Source: Tumebacillus algifaecis (GTDB taxonomy: Bacteria; Bacillota; Bacilli; Tumebacillales; Tumebacillaceae). From it: a DNA stretch of 64,000 nt. The DNA lies in NCBI RefSeq assembly GCF_002243515.1, contig NZ_CP022657.1, forward strand, positions 3,953,501 to 4,017,500, in the 5' to 3' direction. Position numbers and translations under genes: made by a program. Under the pieces are notes generated by a model. That model ran no database searches and was not told the origin of the DNA. It was given only the letters and a program-made list of their open reading frames with translations. This document shows, in pieces, positions 36,918 to 45,158 of the stretch; the stretch's first letter is position 1, and each line of letters starts with the position of its first letter.

Positions 36918-37034
36918 TCATGCTTCTTCTGGTTCGTCCTCCATGTGCGACTGAAACATAAACGTGTGAAACGCATGTCCAACTTGCAAATCTGCCACTT
37001 CGACGACCTCTAACTGATCCAACTCATTCTTCAT
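36918..37034 (-). CDS. Candidate RiPP precursor peptide, 38 residues
   Basis: ATG at 37034-37032 follows a perfect GGGAGGTGA ribosome site. The leader-like first half is acidic and hydrophobic (MKNELDQLEVVEVADLQ), the usual pattern for recognition by RRE-type domains. The second half has a compact aromatic/His section, GHAFHTFMFQSHMEDE, and ends PEEA. There is no Cys, Ser or Lys in the second half. It lies between the DUF3050 gene (107 bases upstream) and the radical SAM gene, followed by a stem-loop. Its size, ribosome site and position make it the probable substrate of the three enzymes; no relative is known to me. Confidence 0.75.
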   Translation of the reverse strand: MKNELDQLEVVEVADLQVGHAFHTFMFQSHMEDEPEEA

Positions 37035-37141
37035 TTGTGTCACCTCCCTGAAATAAACTATACCTCAAGTGGCGATAAACACAAAGAGTCGTAATCATCA
37101 TTTTGATGATAGTCAAACTAAAAATTTTTAACTACCATGAT

Positions 37142-37906
37142 TTATTTTGTAAGAGAATTGGAAACTCCATCCCAAAGCTGGACTCTGCTTTGCAAACATT
37201 GCTTCGCTGTCGCCAACGCTTCTTGTTCTTTTTGCGGATCACCTGCGCACAGATAGGACAAAAGTCGCTCCGCCAACGGGCCGTGTTCATCTCCGTCCAG
37301 TTCGATGTGACGCTTCAAATAGTACAAAAGGCGTTCGGCCGACTTGCCGCTGGCCTCAAGTTCCCGAACGAGGTGGGTGAACATGTCAGGGATGATGTCT
37401 TCGCGCCCATAGAAAAAGGCGGCGGCCACCTGATGCGATTGTCCATGCAACGCGATGTCGAGCGTCGTTTCGACAAACTGCCGCACCGACTGCGGGATGT
37501 CCGCAGCGTTCAGCGCTTCTGCTGGCGTGCTGCCTGCAGCCAACCGCGCTAAGAACTGACGAATCGGAGCGGTGTCAGCACCTGCTTCTTCCATCGCTTC
37601 TATATAAAGATCGAAATGTGAGATGTATCCTCCGCGCCCGTCCTCGTCCGTTTCTTCCCCAAGCACGATCTCATTGATAAAGCGGGCATATTGCGCCTCG
37701 CGCCCTGGCATCCAAGGCACGGTGGTCACAGTCAGGTCGCGCTGCAAACGCTTGAGCAAACTCATAAAATCCCAGACGGCAAACACGTGATGTTCCATAA
37801 ACTGTCGCACGCGCTCGGCCGAGGTCAATTTTTGATACACGGGATGCTGGAGCAAACTGTCGCGAACCTCTTCAAATGTTTGTGAATTTTGCATAATGGC
37901 TGTCAT
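37142..37906 (-). CDS. DUF3050-family, heme-oxygenase-like (HDO) protein
   Basis: The 254-residue all-helical protein matches the DUF3050 pattern: FMEHHVFAVWDFMSLLKRLQ near residue 40, INEIVLGEETDEDGRGG near 85, SHFDLYIEAMEEAGAD near 105 and KRHIELDGDEHGPLA near 205. His and Glu residues in these helices could bind two irons as in heme-oxygenase-like oxidases. ATG at 37906 is close to its GAGG site; ATG at 37894 (MQNSQTF) has wider spacing and may be the true start. First gene of the operon, behind a promoter covered by a palindrome. A role as oxygenase acting on the peptide is inferred. Confidence 0.8.
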   Translation of the reverse strand: MTAIMQNSQTFEEVRDSLLQHPVYQKLTSAERVRQFMEHHVFAVWDFMSLLKRLQRDLTVTTVPWMPGREAQYARFINEIVLGEETDEDGRGGYISHFDLYIEAMEEAGADTAPIRQFLARLAAGSTPAEALNAADIPQSVRQFVETTLDIALHGQSHQVAAAFFYGREDIIPDMFTHLVRELEASGKSAERLLYYLKRHIELDGDEHGPLAERLLSYLCAGDPQKEQEALATAKQCLQSRVQLWDGVSNSLTK

Positions 37907-37929
37907 CTCCTCTAGCTTTGATAGATAGC

Positions 37930-37954
37930 TTGGGAAATTATATCACTCCCAAGT
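37930..37954 (-). promoter_or_regulatory. Promoter -10 enclosed by a palindrome
   Basis: A consensus TATAAT (minus strand, 37943-37938) lies exactly between the arms CTTGGGA (37930-37936) and TCCCAAG (37948-37954). A protein binding this inverted repeat would block RNA polymerase, so the site is a good operator candidate for the RiPP operon. The -35 is poor. Confidence 0.6.
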
Positions 37955-38098
37955 AATCTGGAATAGGAATCAATTTCAACAATCAAATGACAAACTAAAG
38001 GCAAGCAACTTGGTTGAACGATTGAACGATAAATGCCCTCGGTCACTCGCCCGCAGGAAAACGTGGTGACGAGCAGTCGGCCCAAGGCCCGCACCGCA

Positions 38099-38137
38099 CA
38101 GAAAAGGCCGTTGCCGACATCTGCTGGCAAACGGCCT
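38099..38137 (-). terminator. Terminator after the phosphatase-like membrane gene
   Basis: AGGCCGTTGCC (38105-38115) and GGCAAACGGCCT (38126-38137) pair with one bulge, then TTTCTG on the minus strand, about 80 bases after the stop at 38214. Confidence 0.65.
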
Positions 38138-38213
38138 GTGAGGTAACCCCTACCCAAACGAGCCGACCTGAAGCGAACGTGAACAGGAACTGCCCGCCAC
38201 GCTGCCGTCGCTT

Positions 38214-40433
38214 TCAGCGCCGCAGAGAGACGGAGCGTTTTGGCGTTCGCATCGGACCCGTGTCGAGTTCCAGCCAGATCAACATGGTCGGGAACAAGGC
38301 GAACAACGATATCAAGCCCAACACGACGATGCCCGAGTCGTTGGTGAACAGGCCGACCACAGCGCCTGTGAGCATACCGCCGATCACCGATCTGTACTCG
38401 GGATAGCGCGTCTGCCACGCTCTTTTTTGATCGCGGTACAGCAGATAGACAAACAGGGACAAAAACAGCAGGAATACGGTCGGCCAGATCGACGAGAACA
38501 GCAGGCGGACGAACATGTCCGACTTGCGGGCGAAGATTCGCGCCATCTCTTCAAAGCCTCCGGTCAGCACCTGCCCCGCTGCCGCACCGATGTGAGAGGG
38601 AGGCGCGCTGGGTTGGTTGAGCAGGATCAAGAGCCCCGCCCCCACGCACAGCGATGCGGCCAGCACGCCGAGCGTCGGGAGCGGTCGCCAGCGCTTTTGC
38701 ATCGCGAAACAAAGTCCGGTCGTCGCGGCCATCGTCAGTGCGCCGCCCGTGTTTGTCCCCAAAGCGGGCGAAGCGAAAAAGGCGGTGAGCAACAGCCCGC
38801 CAAGCACCGCGGAAGCGCCGAGCCCGCGCCGTCTGACTCGGCTGGAATGGAGCAACATCGCATAGAGCAGCGCGGCCGCTCCGACCACCACGCCCATGTA
38901 TTCATTGCCGACCCCGTAATAGCGCGCCCCGACGATCGGGTCGTAGGAAAGCAGTCCGCGCTTGGCGAGCAACCCGCCCTGCCACGTGTCGCATACGACC
39001 ACGGCGATCGTCCACGTGCAAAGCCAAGTCAGGCGACCGGTCAACGTTTGGCAAAACGGCAGGATGCGAAACGGGATCGCCGCAAACAGCAGGTAGAGCG
39101 CCCAAAGTCCGCCCGCCACCTCCCACAATCCTGACGGGCACAAGATCGGCAACAGGTACAGGCAGAGCGGCATCGTCAACGCCACCCACAGCAGGGCGCG
39201 GATCGCGCCAAGGTTGACCCCGAGCTGCAAGCGGTACAGGCGCAGCACGGCCAGCAACAGGCCACAGCCGATCAACGTGCCGACTACGCCCAACACCACC
39301 GCCCGGTTGCTGTACGTCCAGATGGTCGCCGCTTTCAACGCGCCAAGGCGCTGCTGCTCAAGCGCAGAAGTCGCTTGCAGTGGATAGCCGATCATCCCCT
39401 GTGGCTTGGGCACCTGAAGAAAGTCGAGCAGCGTCGGGGCGACGTCGAGGTTGGAGACGATGCCTTCACGCCGCGTCGTCGCTGAGGTCAGCACCGAATC
39501 GGCGCCGATCCCACCGCCCACAGCGATCACCGGGCTCAGCCATTCCGCTTCCGACTTGGCGGCGACAGTCACCTGTGGGGAAGCGATCAGGAGCATGCGA
39601 TCGCTCGGTTGCTCAGCGGCGAGTCTGCCGATAAATTGATCGAGTTCCTGTAGCACCGTTTGGCGCAGGGCGACCCACTGCGTTTCGTCGAGGTGATGCC
39701 GATATTCGGCGAGGCGATACAGATCGGCGAGGTCGAACACGACGAGCGATGCTTGTCCGCGCAGTGCTTGGTATTCGCTCCACAAACGATCATAATCGGT
39801 GCGCACGCCGTATGGACGAGCTGGATCGCGGGCCAACAGACGACTGCTCACGTCACCATATGGCGTGCGCCCAGTTTCGTCCGAGGTGAACAGGGTGGCC
39901 GGACGCCACAGCACGTCTGCGCGATCGCCAGAACCGAGCACAGCTGCGCGCAGACCGTGGCGGTACAACGCTTCGCCAAGCGAGACGGCCGACGCTTTAA
40001 AATTCCACCGCTCCTCTTTGCGCAAGATGCTCGGAAGCGACAAGAGCAACACTTCATGATCCGCCCGCCTGCCATGCAGCCCGGCATAAACCGCCGTGAC
40101 AGGCACATCCTGAAATTGCTCATCGGCGTTGAACGCTTGGACATCGACGGGCTCCAGCGTCGCAGGAGCGCCTGCTGCCATCGTCACATAGGCGTTGGAG
40201 TCGGTGCGCTTGCCACCTGTGTTGACGTTCATCAAGGCGATCGCCCCTTGCTGTGACAGCTTTTGCAATTCCGGCATGGCGGCGAGGTCGTCATACCCCA
40301 GCCGATTGATCAAAACGAGCAGAGCTTGGCGCTTTTGCGCCGTATCGTGCGCCAGCGTAGACGCTTGGACAGTTGGCAGCGGCGGCAGGATCGAGAACAG
40401 CAGGCAGAGCAGCACCACTCGCATCAGCATCAT
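38214..40433 (-). CDS. Alkaline-phosphatase-like ectodomain fused to a polytopic membrane domain
   Basis: The 739-residue protein has a signal peptide (1-24). An extracytoplasmic domain of about 350 residues ends with the sulfatase/phosphatase-type sequence GIVSNLDVAPTLLDFLQVP. About ten TM helices fill the C-terminal half. The opening metal site is not the classic DGxR (here LVLINRLGYDDL), so activity is uncertain. The layout recalls membrane enzymes that move or trim phosphorylated cell-wall groups, but I do not know a named member. It is a single gene between a terminator and a DnaA-box region. Confidence 0.6.
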   Translation of the reverse strand: MMLMRVVLLCLLFSILPPLPTVQASTLAHDTAQKRQALLVLINRLGYDDLAAMPELQKLSQQGAIALMNVNTGGKRTDSNAYVTMAAGAPATLEPVDVQAFNADEQFQDVPVTAVYAGLHGRRADHEVLLLSLPSILRKEERWNFKASAVSLGEALYRHGLRAAVLGSGDRADVLWRPATLFTSDETGRTPYGDVSSRLLARDPARPYGVRTDYDRLWSEYQALRGQASLVVFDLADLYRLAEYRHHLDETQWVALRQTVLQELDQFIGRLAAEQPSDRMLLIASPQVTVAAKSEAEWLSPVIAVGGGIGADSVLTSATTRREGIVSNLDVAPTLLDFLQVPKPQGMIGYPLQATSALEQQRLGALKAATIWTYSNRAVVLGVVGTLIGCGLLLAVLRLYRLQLGVNLGAIRALLWVALTMPLCLYLLPILCPSGLWEVAGGLWALYLLFAAIPFRILPFCQTLTGRLTWLCTWTIAVVVCDTWQGGLLAKRGLLSYDPIVGARYYGVGNEYMGVVVGAAALLYAMLLHSSRVRRRGLGASAVLGGLLLTAFFASPALGTNTGGALTMAATTGLCFAMQKRWRPLPTLGVLAASLCVGAGLLILLNQPSAPPSHIGAAAGQVLTGGFEEMARIFARKSDMFVRLLFSSIWPTVFLLFLSLFVYLLYRDQKRAWQTRYPEYRSVIGGMLTGAVVGLFTNDSGIVVLGLISLFALFPTMLIWLELDTGPMRTPKRSVSLRR

Positions 40434-40948
40434 CGATGGTCACTCCTTTTTCGACAAGATACTTGTTACCAGCATTCCCAACAAACAGCGAAATCAGGCA
40501 AAAGCAAAGTCTGCCTCGCGACTTCCCTTTTCGAAGTTAGGATTCGCACACATAACTTGTGAGTAAATAGTTATAATTTTCAATTCATCCACACAATCCA
40601 CAGAGATATCCACAGCAATGAGCCCCCACAATTCAACATTTCACCCGAAAATCGATAACTTATCCCCAAAACCAGCTTCTACTTTACATAATTTTTTGTG
40701 GAATGATGTCGATCATGAAAACGCTGTGTTACAGGCGGTCTTGGCGTTATCCACAAATGGTTGTGCACAACTTCGTGGATATGTGTACAACGCTGTTGAT
40801 AACCTGAACAGCAGCATTGCGTTTCCGTTCATTTTTACAAATAAACTATAAAAAATAAAATTTTCTGATTGAAATGCTAGTTACTTGTGAGTATCATATG
40901 GTTATGGACTCCTGATTCGTCCGAATGCATGACATGACAGGTGATGAG
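40434..40948. other. DnaA-box cluster with adjacent AT-rich segment
   Basis: Ten DnaA-box-like 9-mers lie within 40585-40802. The one perfect TTATCCACA is at 40747-40755. Single-mismatch copies are at 40585-40593, 40606-40614, 40660-40668 and (minus) 40794-40802. Two-mismatch copies lie at 40594-40602, 40697-40705 (minus), 40761-40769, 40774-40782 (minus) and 40782-40790 (minus). An AT-rich tract follows at 40826-40890. No dnaA, dnaN or parAB lies nearby, so this is read as a DnaA-binding cluster rather than oriC. No gene is seen in the region. Confidence 0.7.
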
Positions 40949-41923
40949 ATGAAGAAACGTATCTGGATAGCAGCAAGTGGTCTAGTCATCTTACTAAGTG
41001 GCGCTCTGTTGCTGTATGCAGGGCTGTATTACAATCCGCTGGTGTTTGTGGTCGAAGATCAGGCTCTGCGCAAAGCAGAGTGGATCGAGATGCGTCCCTC
41101 CGTGTTCGCTGGGGTCGGCTATAGCCAAGAGGAAGAGCACAATCTGCTGGAGCGGCGCAGTTTGGAAGAACTCGTGCTCTACAAAGGAAGGCAGATCGGA
41201 ATTTCCGCCGATGAAACTTTCGTCGAGCAACAGCTCTTGCAACTTGGCGCAACGCCCGACGAGCGCGCCTCCGTGCTCAAAGAGATGAACATGACCGAAG
41301 AGGACGCGAAAAACAACTACCGCCGCGCCTTAACAGGCTTTGAGTTGAAAAAGCGCATCACGCAGGACGTGAAGGTCACCGATGAAGAGATTCTCGCCTA
41401 TTACAACACGAACAAAGAGGCGTTCTACGTGCCAGAATTCCGCACCATCCGCTATCTGCGTGCCAAAGCGGACGATGCTGCCACGCGCTCCCGCCTGCAC
41501 GGTGTTTCCGCTGAACAATTTCAAAGCGTGATCGAAGAGTTTCCGATCGACCCGGACGGCCGGGTACACAGTTGGGAAGAGTTGACCTCCCAAGGCACAT
41601 TTGCACAAAACACATCGGAGGTGCTCGCCGAAGCGGCCTTCCAAGCACCGAAAGATCAAGTGACCGGACCGATTCAGGACGGGGCGTGGATCTATTGGGT
41701 GGTCATTGAAGATGTCACCACCGCGTACCAACAGACCTATCCAGAAGTCCGCAAAAAAATTAACGAACTCCTCTATCAGGACAAGCAGACGACTCAATTC
41801 CGCACTTGGATGGAAGCACAAAAAGAATCGTCAGGCTACGGCTTGTACAAGGAAAATCTGACGGCAAGCAGGTGGGATGCCTTTTGGAAGGACCTGCCGC
41901 AAAACATTCGGCTGTTGTTCTAG
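40949..41923 (+). CDS. SurA/PrsA-type peptidyl-prolyl isomerase or foldase, membrane-anchored
   Basis: The start at 40949 follows AGGTGATGAG; an upstream ATG at 40925 is weaker. Residues 5-27 are a single TM anchor (WIAASGLVILLSGALLLYAG). A helical chaperone domain of SurA_N type (to about 160) is followed by a parvulin-like region (residues about 165-270: PEFRTIRYLRAKADD, FQAPKDQVTGPIQDGAWIYW). The protein should act outside the membrane in folding of secreted proteins. Some parvulin active-site residues are not obvious, so it may be a chaperone only. Confidence 0.72.
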   Translation: MKKRIWIAASGLVILLSGALLLYAGLYYNPLVFVVEDQALRKAEWIEMRPSVFAGVGYSQEEEHNLLERRSLEELVLYKGRQIGISADETFVEQQLLQLGATPDERASVLKEMNMTEEDAKNNYRRALTGFELKKRITQDVKVTDEEILAYYNTNKEAFYVPEFRTIRYLRAKADDAATRSRLHGVSAEQFQSVIEEFPIDPDGRVHSWEELTSQGTFAQNTSEVLAEAAFQAPKDQVTGPIQDGAWIYWVVIEDVTTAYQQTYPEVRKKINELLYQDKQTTQFRTWMEAQKESSGYGLYKENLTASRWDAFWKDLPQNIRLLF

Positions 41924-42006
41924 CCGGATCTCAAGCTGTCTATACGGAGCGCATCGCGCTTTGATATAGAAAATATTATAGAACTCATTTAAGGGAGAGG
42001 TTATCT

Positions 42007-42756
42007 ATGAAAATGTCTAAAACTTTGGTAGCAGCACTCGTTTGCACCAGCATCCTGTCCACGCCTGCACTGGCTGCTAAGGACAACTCGATCAACGCGA
42101 TCGCACCGGAAGGTCTTTCCACCTCCGAACAAGCACCGGCGAACTACAACCCGGCGCTGAAATCTGCGAACGATGGGAAATCTTCTGCAAAAGGCACTGA
42201 AGCATCCATCGAAGTAGCGAACCCGATCATCGTGCTCGACCCGGGCCACGGCGGTTCCGATCCGGGTGCTGTTGGCAACGGCATCGAAGAAGCAGCAGTC
42301 GTACTCGACATCGCGACCCGTTCCAAAAACTACATCGTCGCGAACTACCCGGCTACTGTACACATGACTCGTACTGCTAACACCACGCTGACCCTGGCAG
42401 ACCGCACGACGTTTGCGAACAACAAAGGTGCGAACTTCTTCGTATCCTTCCACATCAACTCGTACTCCACTACGACCCCGAACGGTCTGGAAACGTACTA
42501 CTATCCGGGCAGCACCAACGGTCAAAAACTTGCGACCGACCTGTACAACAAGCTGAAAGCAAACTACTCCACCCTGCGCGGTGTTAAATCTGCAGACTTC
42601 TACGTTCTGCACTACACCAACATGCCGGCATCCCTCGGTGAAACTGGCTTCATCTCCAACGCCACCGATGCAACGAACCTGAAATCGGCAACCTTCAAGC
42701 AAAACCTGGCTGTTGCCTATGCTCAAGGTATGCACGTTTACTGGTGGGGCTTCTAA
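42007..42756 (+). CDS. Secreted N-acetylmuramoyl-L-alanine amidase (Amidase_3)
   Basis: A signal peptide (residues 1-24, ending ALAAK) and a linker lead to an Amidase_3 domain. The zinc ligands and catalytic residues are visible: DPGHGGSDPGA (His), GIEEA (Glu), VSFHINS (His) and LGETGFISN (Glu). It cuts the lactyl-alanine bond of peptidoglycan. There is no wall-binding domain. Codon choice is markedly biased to C-ending and GCT/GGT codons compared with its neighbours, a sign of high expression. A GGGAGAGG site precedes the start and a strong terminator follows. Confidence 0.93.
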   Translation: MKMSKTLVAALVCTSILSTPALAAKDNSINAIAPEGLSTSEQAPANYNPALKSANDGKSSAKGTEASIEVANPIIVLDPGHGGSDPGAVGNGIEEAAVVLDIATRSKNYIVANYPATVHMTRTANTTLTLADRTTFANNKGANFFVSFHINSYSTTTPNGLETYYYPGSTNGQKLATDLYNKLKANYSTLRGVKSADFYVLHYTNMPASLGETGFISNATDATNLKSATFKQNLAVAYAQGMHVYWWGF

Positions 42757-42772
42757 TATCGCTTGAAACGCA

Positions 42773-42807
42773 AACAGCACCCTTTACGGGTGCTGTTGCT
42801 TTTTTTA
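42773..42807 (+). terminator. Terminator of the amidase gene
   Basis: AACAGCACCC (42773-42782) and GGGTGCTGTT (42788-42797) form a perfect stem, followed by GC and seven T. Confidence 0.95.
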
Positions 42808-42840
42808 TGGCCAAGCGTAGTTTTAGACGTCCTTGATTTG

Positions 42841-43926
42841 TCAGATCGTCGGCGTATCCGCCCATTTGGTCAAGCTAAGGCTGGCCAGCGCGTTCAGATC
42901 GAGATCGTGGAACTGTCCTGCTTCGTACAGCGGGAAAGCAGCGGCTGCGATCATCGCCGCATTGTCTGTGCAGAGGTCGAGCGTGGGGAAGTGGACGTGA
43001 AAAGACGCTTCGGCGGCACGTTCGGTCAGCCGCTTACGCAGACCTTTGTTGGCGGCGACACCTCCCGCGACGACCACGTTGCGGACACCTGTCCGCTCCA
43101 CCGCCCGCACCGTTTTTTCCACGAGCACTTCGACGACAGCCGCTTGAAATGAGGCGGCGACATCCTCACGCACGATCTCCTCACCGCGTTGCTCAGCGTT
43201 GTGCAACGCATTGATCACCGCCGATTTCAACCCCGAGAAGGAAAAGTCCATCGACTGCTCATCGATCCAAGCGCGCGGGAAGGCATACGCCTCCGGATTC
43301 CCCGTTTGCGCCAGACGGTCGATCAACGGGCCGCCAGGGTAATCAAGGCCCATCGAACGAGCCACTTTGTCGTACGCCTCGCCTGCCGCATCATCGCGGG
43401 TGCGGCCCAGGAAGGAGAACTCGCCGTGGGTCGGCATGTGCACAAGCTCGGTGTGCCCGCCGGACACGACCAAAGCGATCAATGGTGGCTCCATCCCGCC
43501 CGACAAAAAGTTGGCGTAGATGTGCCCGGCAATGTGTTGCACTCCGATCATCGGAATGCCTTTCGCCCAGCAAAGCCCTTTGGCAAATGCCACTCCGGTC
43601 AACAGCGCCCCGACCAAACCGGGCCCGTAGGTCACCGCCACAGCAGACAGGTCGTCCAGCGTCAGACCGGCCTGTTCCAGCGCTGCATCGACGACGCCGC
43701 TGATGCTTTCGACATGTTTGCGCGAGGCCACTTCCGGCACGACACCGCCAAAGCGCTTGTGAATTTCGATCTGCGAGGCGATCACATTGGACAAGATCTC
43801 CTTGCCATCGCGAATCACCGCCGCTGAGGTCTCGTCGCAGCTCGTCTCGATGCCCAAGATCACCACCGGTTTGCCAGCCGCTCGATCTTGCTCATATTTG
43901 CTGCGGATTCTATCAACAAAGCTCAT
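42841..43926 (-). CDS. tsaD: tRNA threonylcarbamoyl-transferase subunit TsaD
   Basis: Transfers threonylcarbamoyl to A37 of ANN-decoding tRNAs (t6A) together with TsaB and TsaE. The ASKHA-fold protein has the ATP/metal motifs [23 protein letters not shown] (metal His pair), VSGGHTEL and [10 protein letters not shown]. Its 361 residues are slightly longer than many because of the N-terminal extension. Last gene of thiL-tsaE-tsaB-rimI-tsaD, 6 bases after rimI. Confidence 0.97.
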   Translation of the reverse strand: MSFVDRIRSKYEQDRAAGKPVVILGIETSCDETSAAVIRDGKEILSNVIASQIEIHKRFGGVVPEVASRKHVESISGVVDAALEQAGLTLDDLSAVAVTYGPGLVGALLTGVAFAKGLCWAKGIPMIGVQHIAGHIYANFLSGGMEPPLIALVVSGGHTELVHMPTHGEFSFLGRTRDDAAGEAYDKVARSMGLDYPGGPLIDRLAQTGNPEAYAFPRAWIDEQSMDFSFSGLKSAVINALHNAEQRGEEIVREDVAASFQAAVVEVLVEKTVRAVERTGVRNVVVAGGVAANKGLRKRLTERAAEASFHVHFPTLDLCTDNAAMIAAAAFPLYEAGQFHDLDLNALASLSLTKWADTPTI

Positions 43927-43932
43927 GCGGAT

Positions 43933-44412
43933 CTACTCCATTCCCAACTCCGCGTCTGCACGAGGCATCTCCGCCCACATGATCATCGCGTCTTCGTTGT
44001 TGTCCGTGTAATAACCTTTGCGGATGCCGTAGCTTTGGAAGCCCAACTTGTCATATAGCTTTTGCGCAGGCAGGTTGGAAACTCGCACCTCTAGCGTCAT
44101 CCGCTCCGCTCCGTTCGCCATGCTCCAAGCCATCATTTCCCGCATCAGTCGCTCCCCGAGTTGCCGCCCGCGCACGCTCGGGTCGATCGCGATGTTGGTG
44201 ATGTGCGCTTCGTCTAAAATCACCCACATCCCCGCATAGCCAACCACCACATCGCCCAGCGTCGCCACTAAATATTTCGCAAAATGGTTCTTCGTCAATT
44301 CTGCCTCATACGCCTCGCGCGACCACGGCAGCGTAAATGATTGATGCTCGATCTCCATCACCCGGTCGAGGTCTTCCAGCACCATCTTCCGGTAGCCAAG
44401 CGGGTCTGTCAC
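43933..44412 (-). CDS. rimI: Ribosomal-protein-alanine N-acetyltransferase RimI-type
   Basis: GNAT acetyltransferase of 159 residues with acetyl-CoA loop DPSVRGRQLGERLM and the C-terminal motif NLPAQKLYDKLGF. The start is GTG at 44412, overlapping the tsaB stop (GTGA) with GGGAGGG upstream. RimI acetylates the N-terminus of ribosomal protein S18 in E. coli. In Bacilli it is commonly encoded between tsaB and tsaD, as here. Confidence 0.9.
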   Translation of the reverse strand: MTDPLGYRKMVLEDLDRVMEIEHQSFTLPWSREAYEAELTKNHFAKYLVATLGDVVVGYAGMWVILDEAHITNIAIDPSVRGRQLGERLMREMMAWSMANGAERMTLEVRVSNLPAQKLYDKLGFQSYGIRKGYYTDNNEDAMIMWAEMPRADAELGME

Positions 44413-45158
44413 TGCGTCGTCCCTCCCGCTTGCTGCGCCTCCAGCCATTTTTTCTCCGCTTCGACCAACTGCAAATATTCGGGGGCAAAGGTCGCCGCAT
44501 CGTGCGTCTCACCAGCTTCGATCAGCGGAATGCCGACATCGAGCAAATGAGCGGCTCGCACGAAGTCATGACTCGGAGACGGGGCAAATTGCGCCTTTTC
44601 GCCAAGTCGTTCGCGAAGCTCTTCGCGATGCGCCTGCGCGCCGTCGCCGAGCAACAGCACTTTGACCGGACGCTTGTCCAAACGGCGCACCACCATCCGC
44701 GAGTTGATCGCTTTGATCAGATCGTCGAGCACCAACAACCGATCTTCTGCAATCTTTTCAAAAACTCCGTTCTGCTGCTCGTAAAACGCGGTGTACGCCT
44801 GCTTCCGGCGAGCGTCGAACATCGGCACGACCAGCGCATCGCTCAGTTCCCCATGCCGTGCCAATCCATCGAGCGAAGAGACGCCGACCAGCGGAATGTT
44901 CAATGCCATCGCGAACGCCTTCACCGCGGTCACCGCGATGCGCACGCCCGTGTAGGAACCGGGGCCGCGTCCGACGACGATGCCTTGCAAGCTGTCGGGC
45001 GTGAGGTCGAGGTTGCTCATCAATCCTTCGAGCAGTGGCATCATCTTCACCGAATGGTTGCGCGACAACTGGGTGGTCGCTTCCCCGAGCAGTTTTCCTT
45101 TTTCTCCAACCGCGACGCTCAGCGTCTGGGTGGCCGTATCTATCGCCAGGTAGGGCAC
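44409..45158 (-). CDS. tsaB: tRNA threonylcarbamoyladenosine synthesis protein TsaB
   Basis: ASKHA-fold partner of TsaD. The start is GTG at 45158 (PYLAIDTATQTLSVAVGEKG follows the first residue), inside the 3' end of tsaE, with a GGAG site. The motif VVGRGPGSYTGVRI near residue 70 is diagnostic. The 249 residues are within the usual range. A longer frame upstream only runs antisense-free through tsaE and is not used. Confidence 0.93.
   Translation of the reverse strand: MPYLAIDTATQTLSVAVGEKGKLLGEATTQLSRNHSVKMMPLLEGLMSNLDLTPDSLQGIVVGRGPGSYTGVRIAVTAVKAFAMALNIPLVGVSSLDGLARHGELSDALVVPMFDARRKQAYTAFYEQQNGVFEKIAEDRLLVLDDLIKAINSRMVVRRLDKRPVKVLLLGDGAQAHREELRERLGEKAQFAPSPSHDFVRAAHLLDVGIPLIEAGETHDAATFAPEYLQLVEAEKKWLEAQQAGGTTQ

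Noticed and set aside
40434-40948. Reading the DnaA-box cluster as the chromosomal oriC
   Set aside because: No dnaA, dnaN, recF, rnpA or rpmH nearby, and genes on both sides are unrelated. A DnaA-binding cluster is the safer call.
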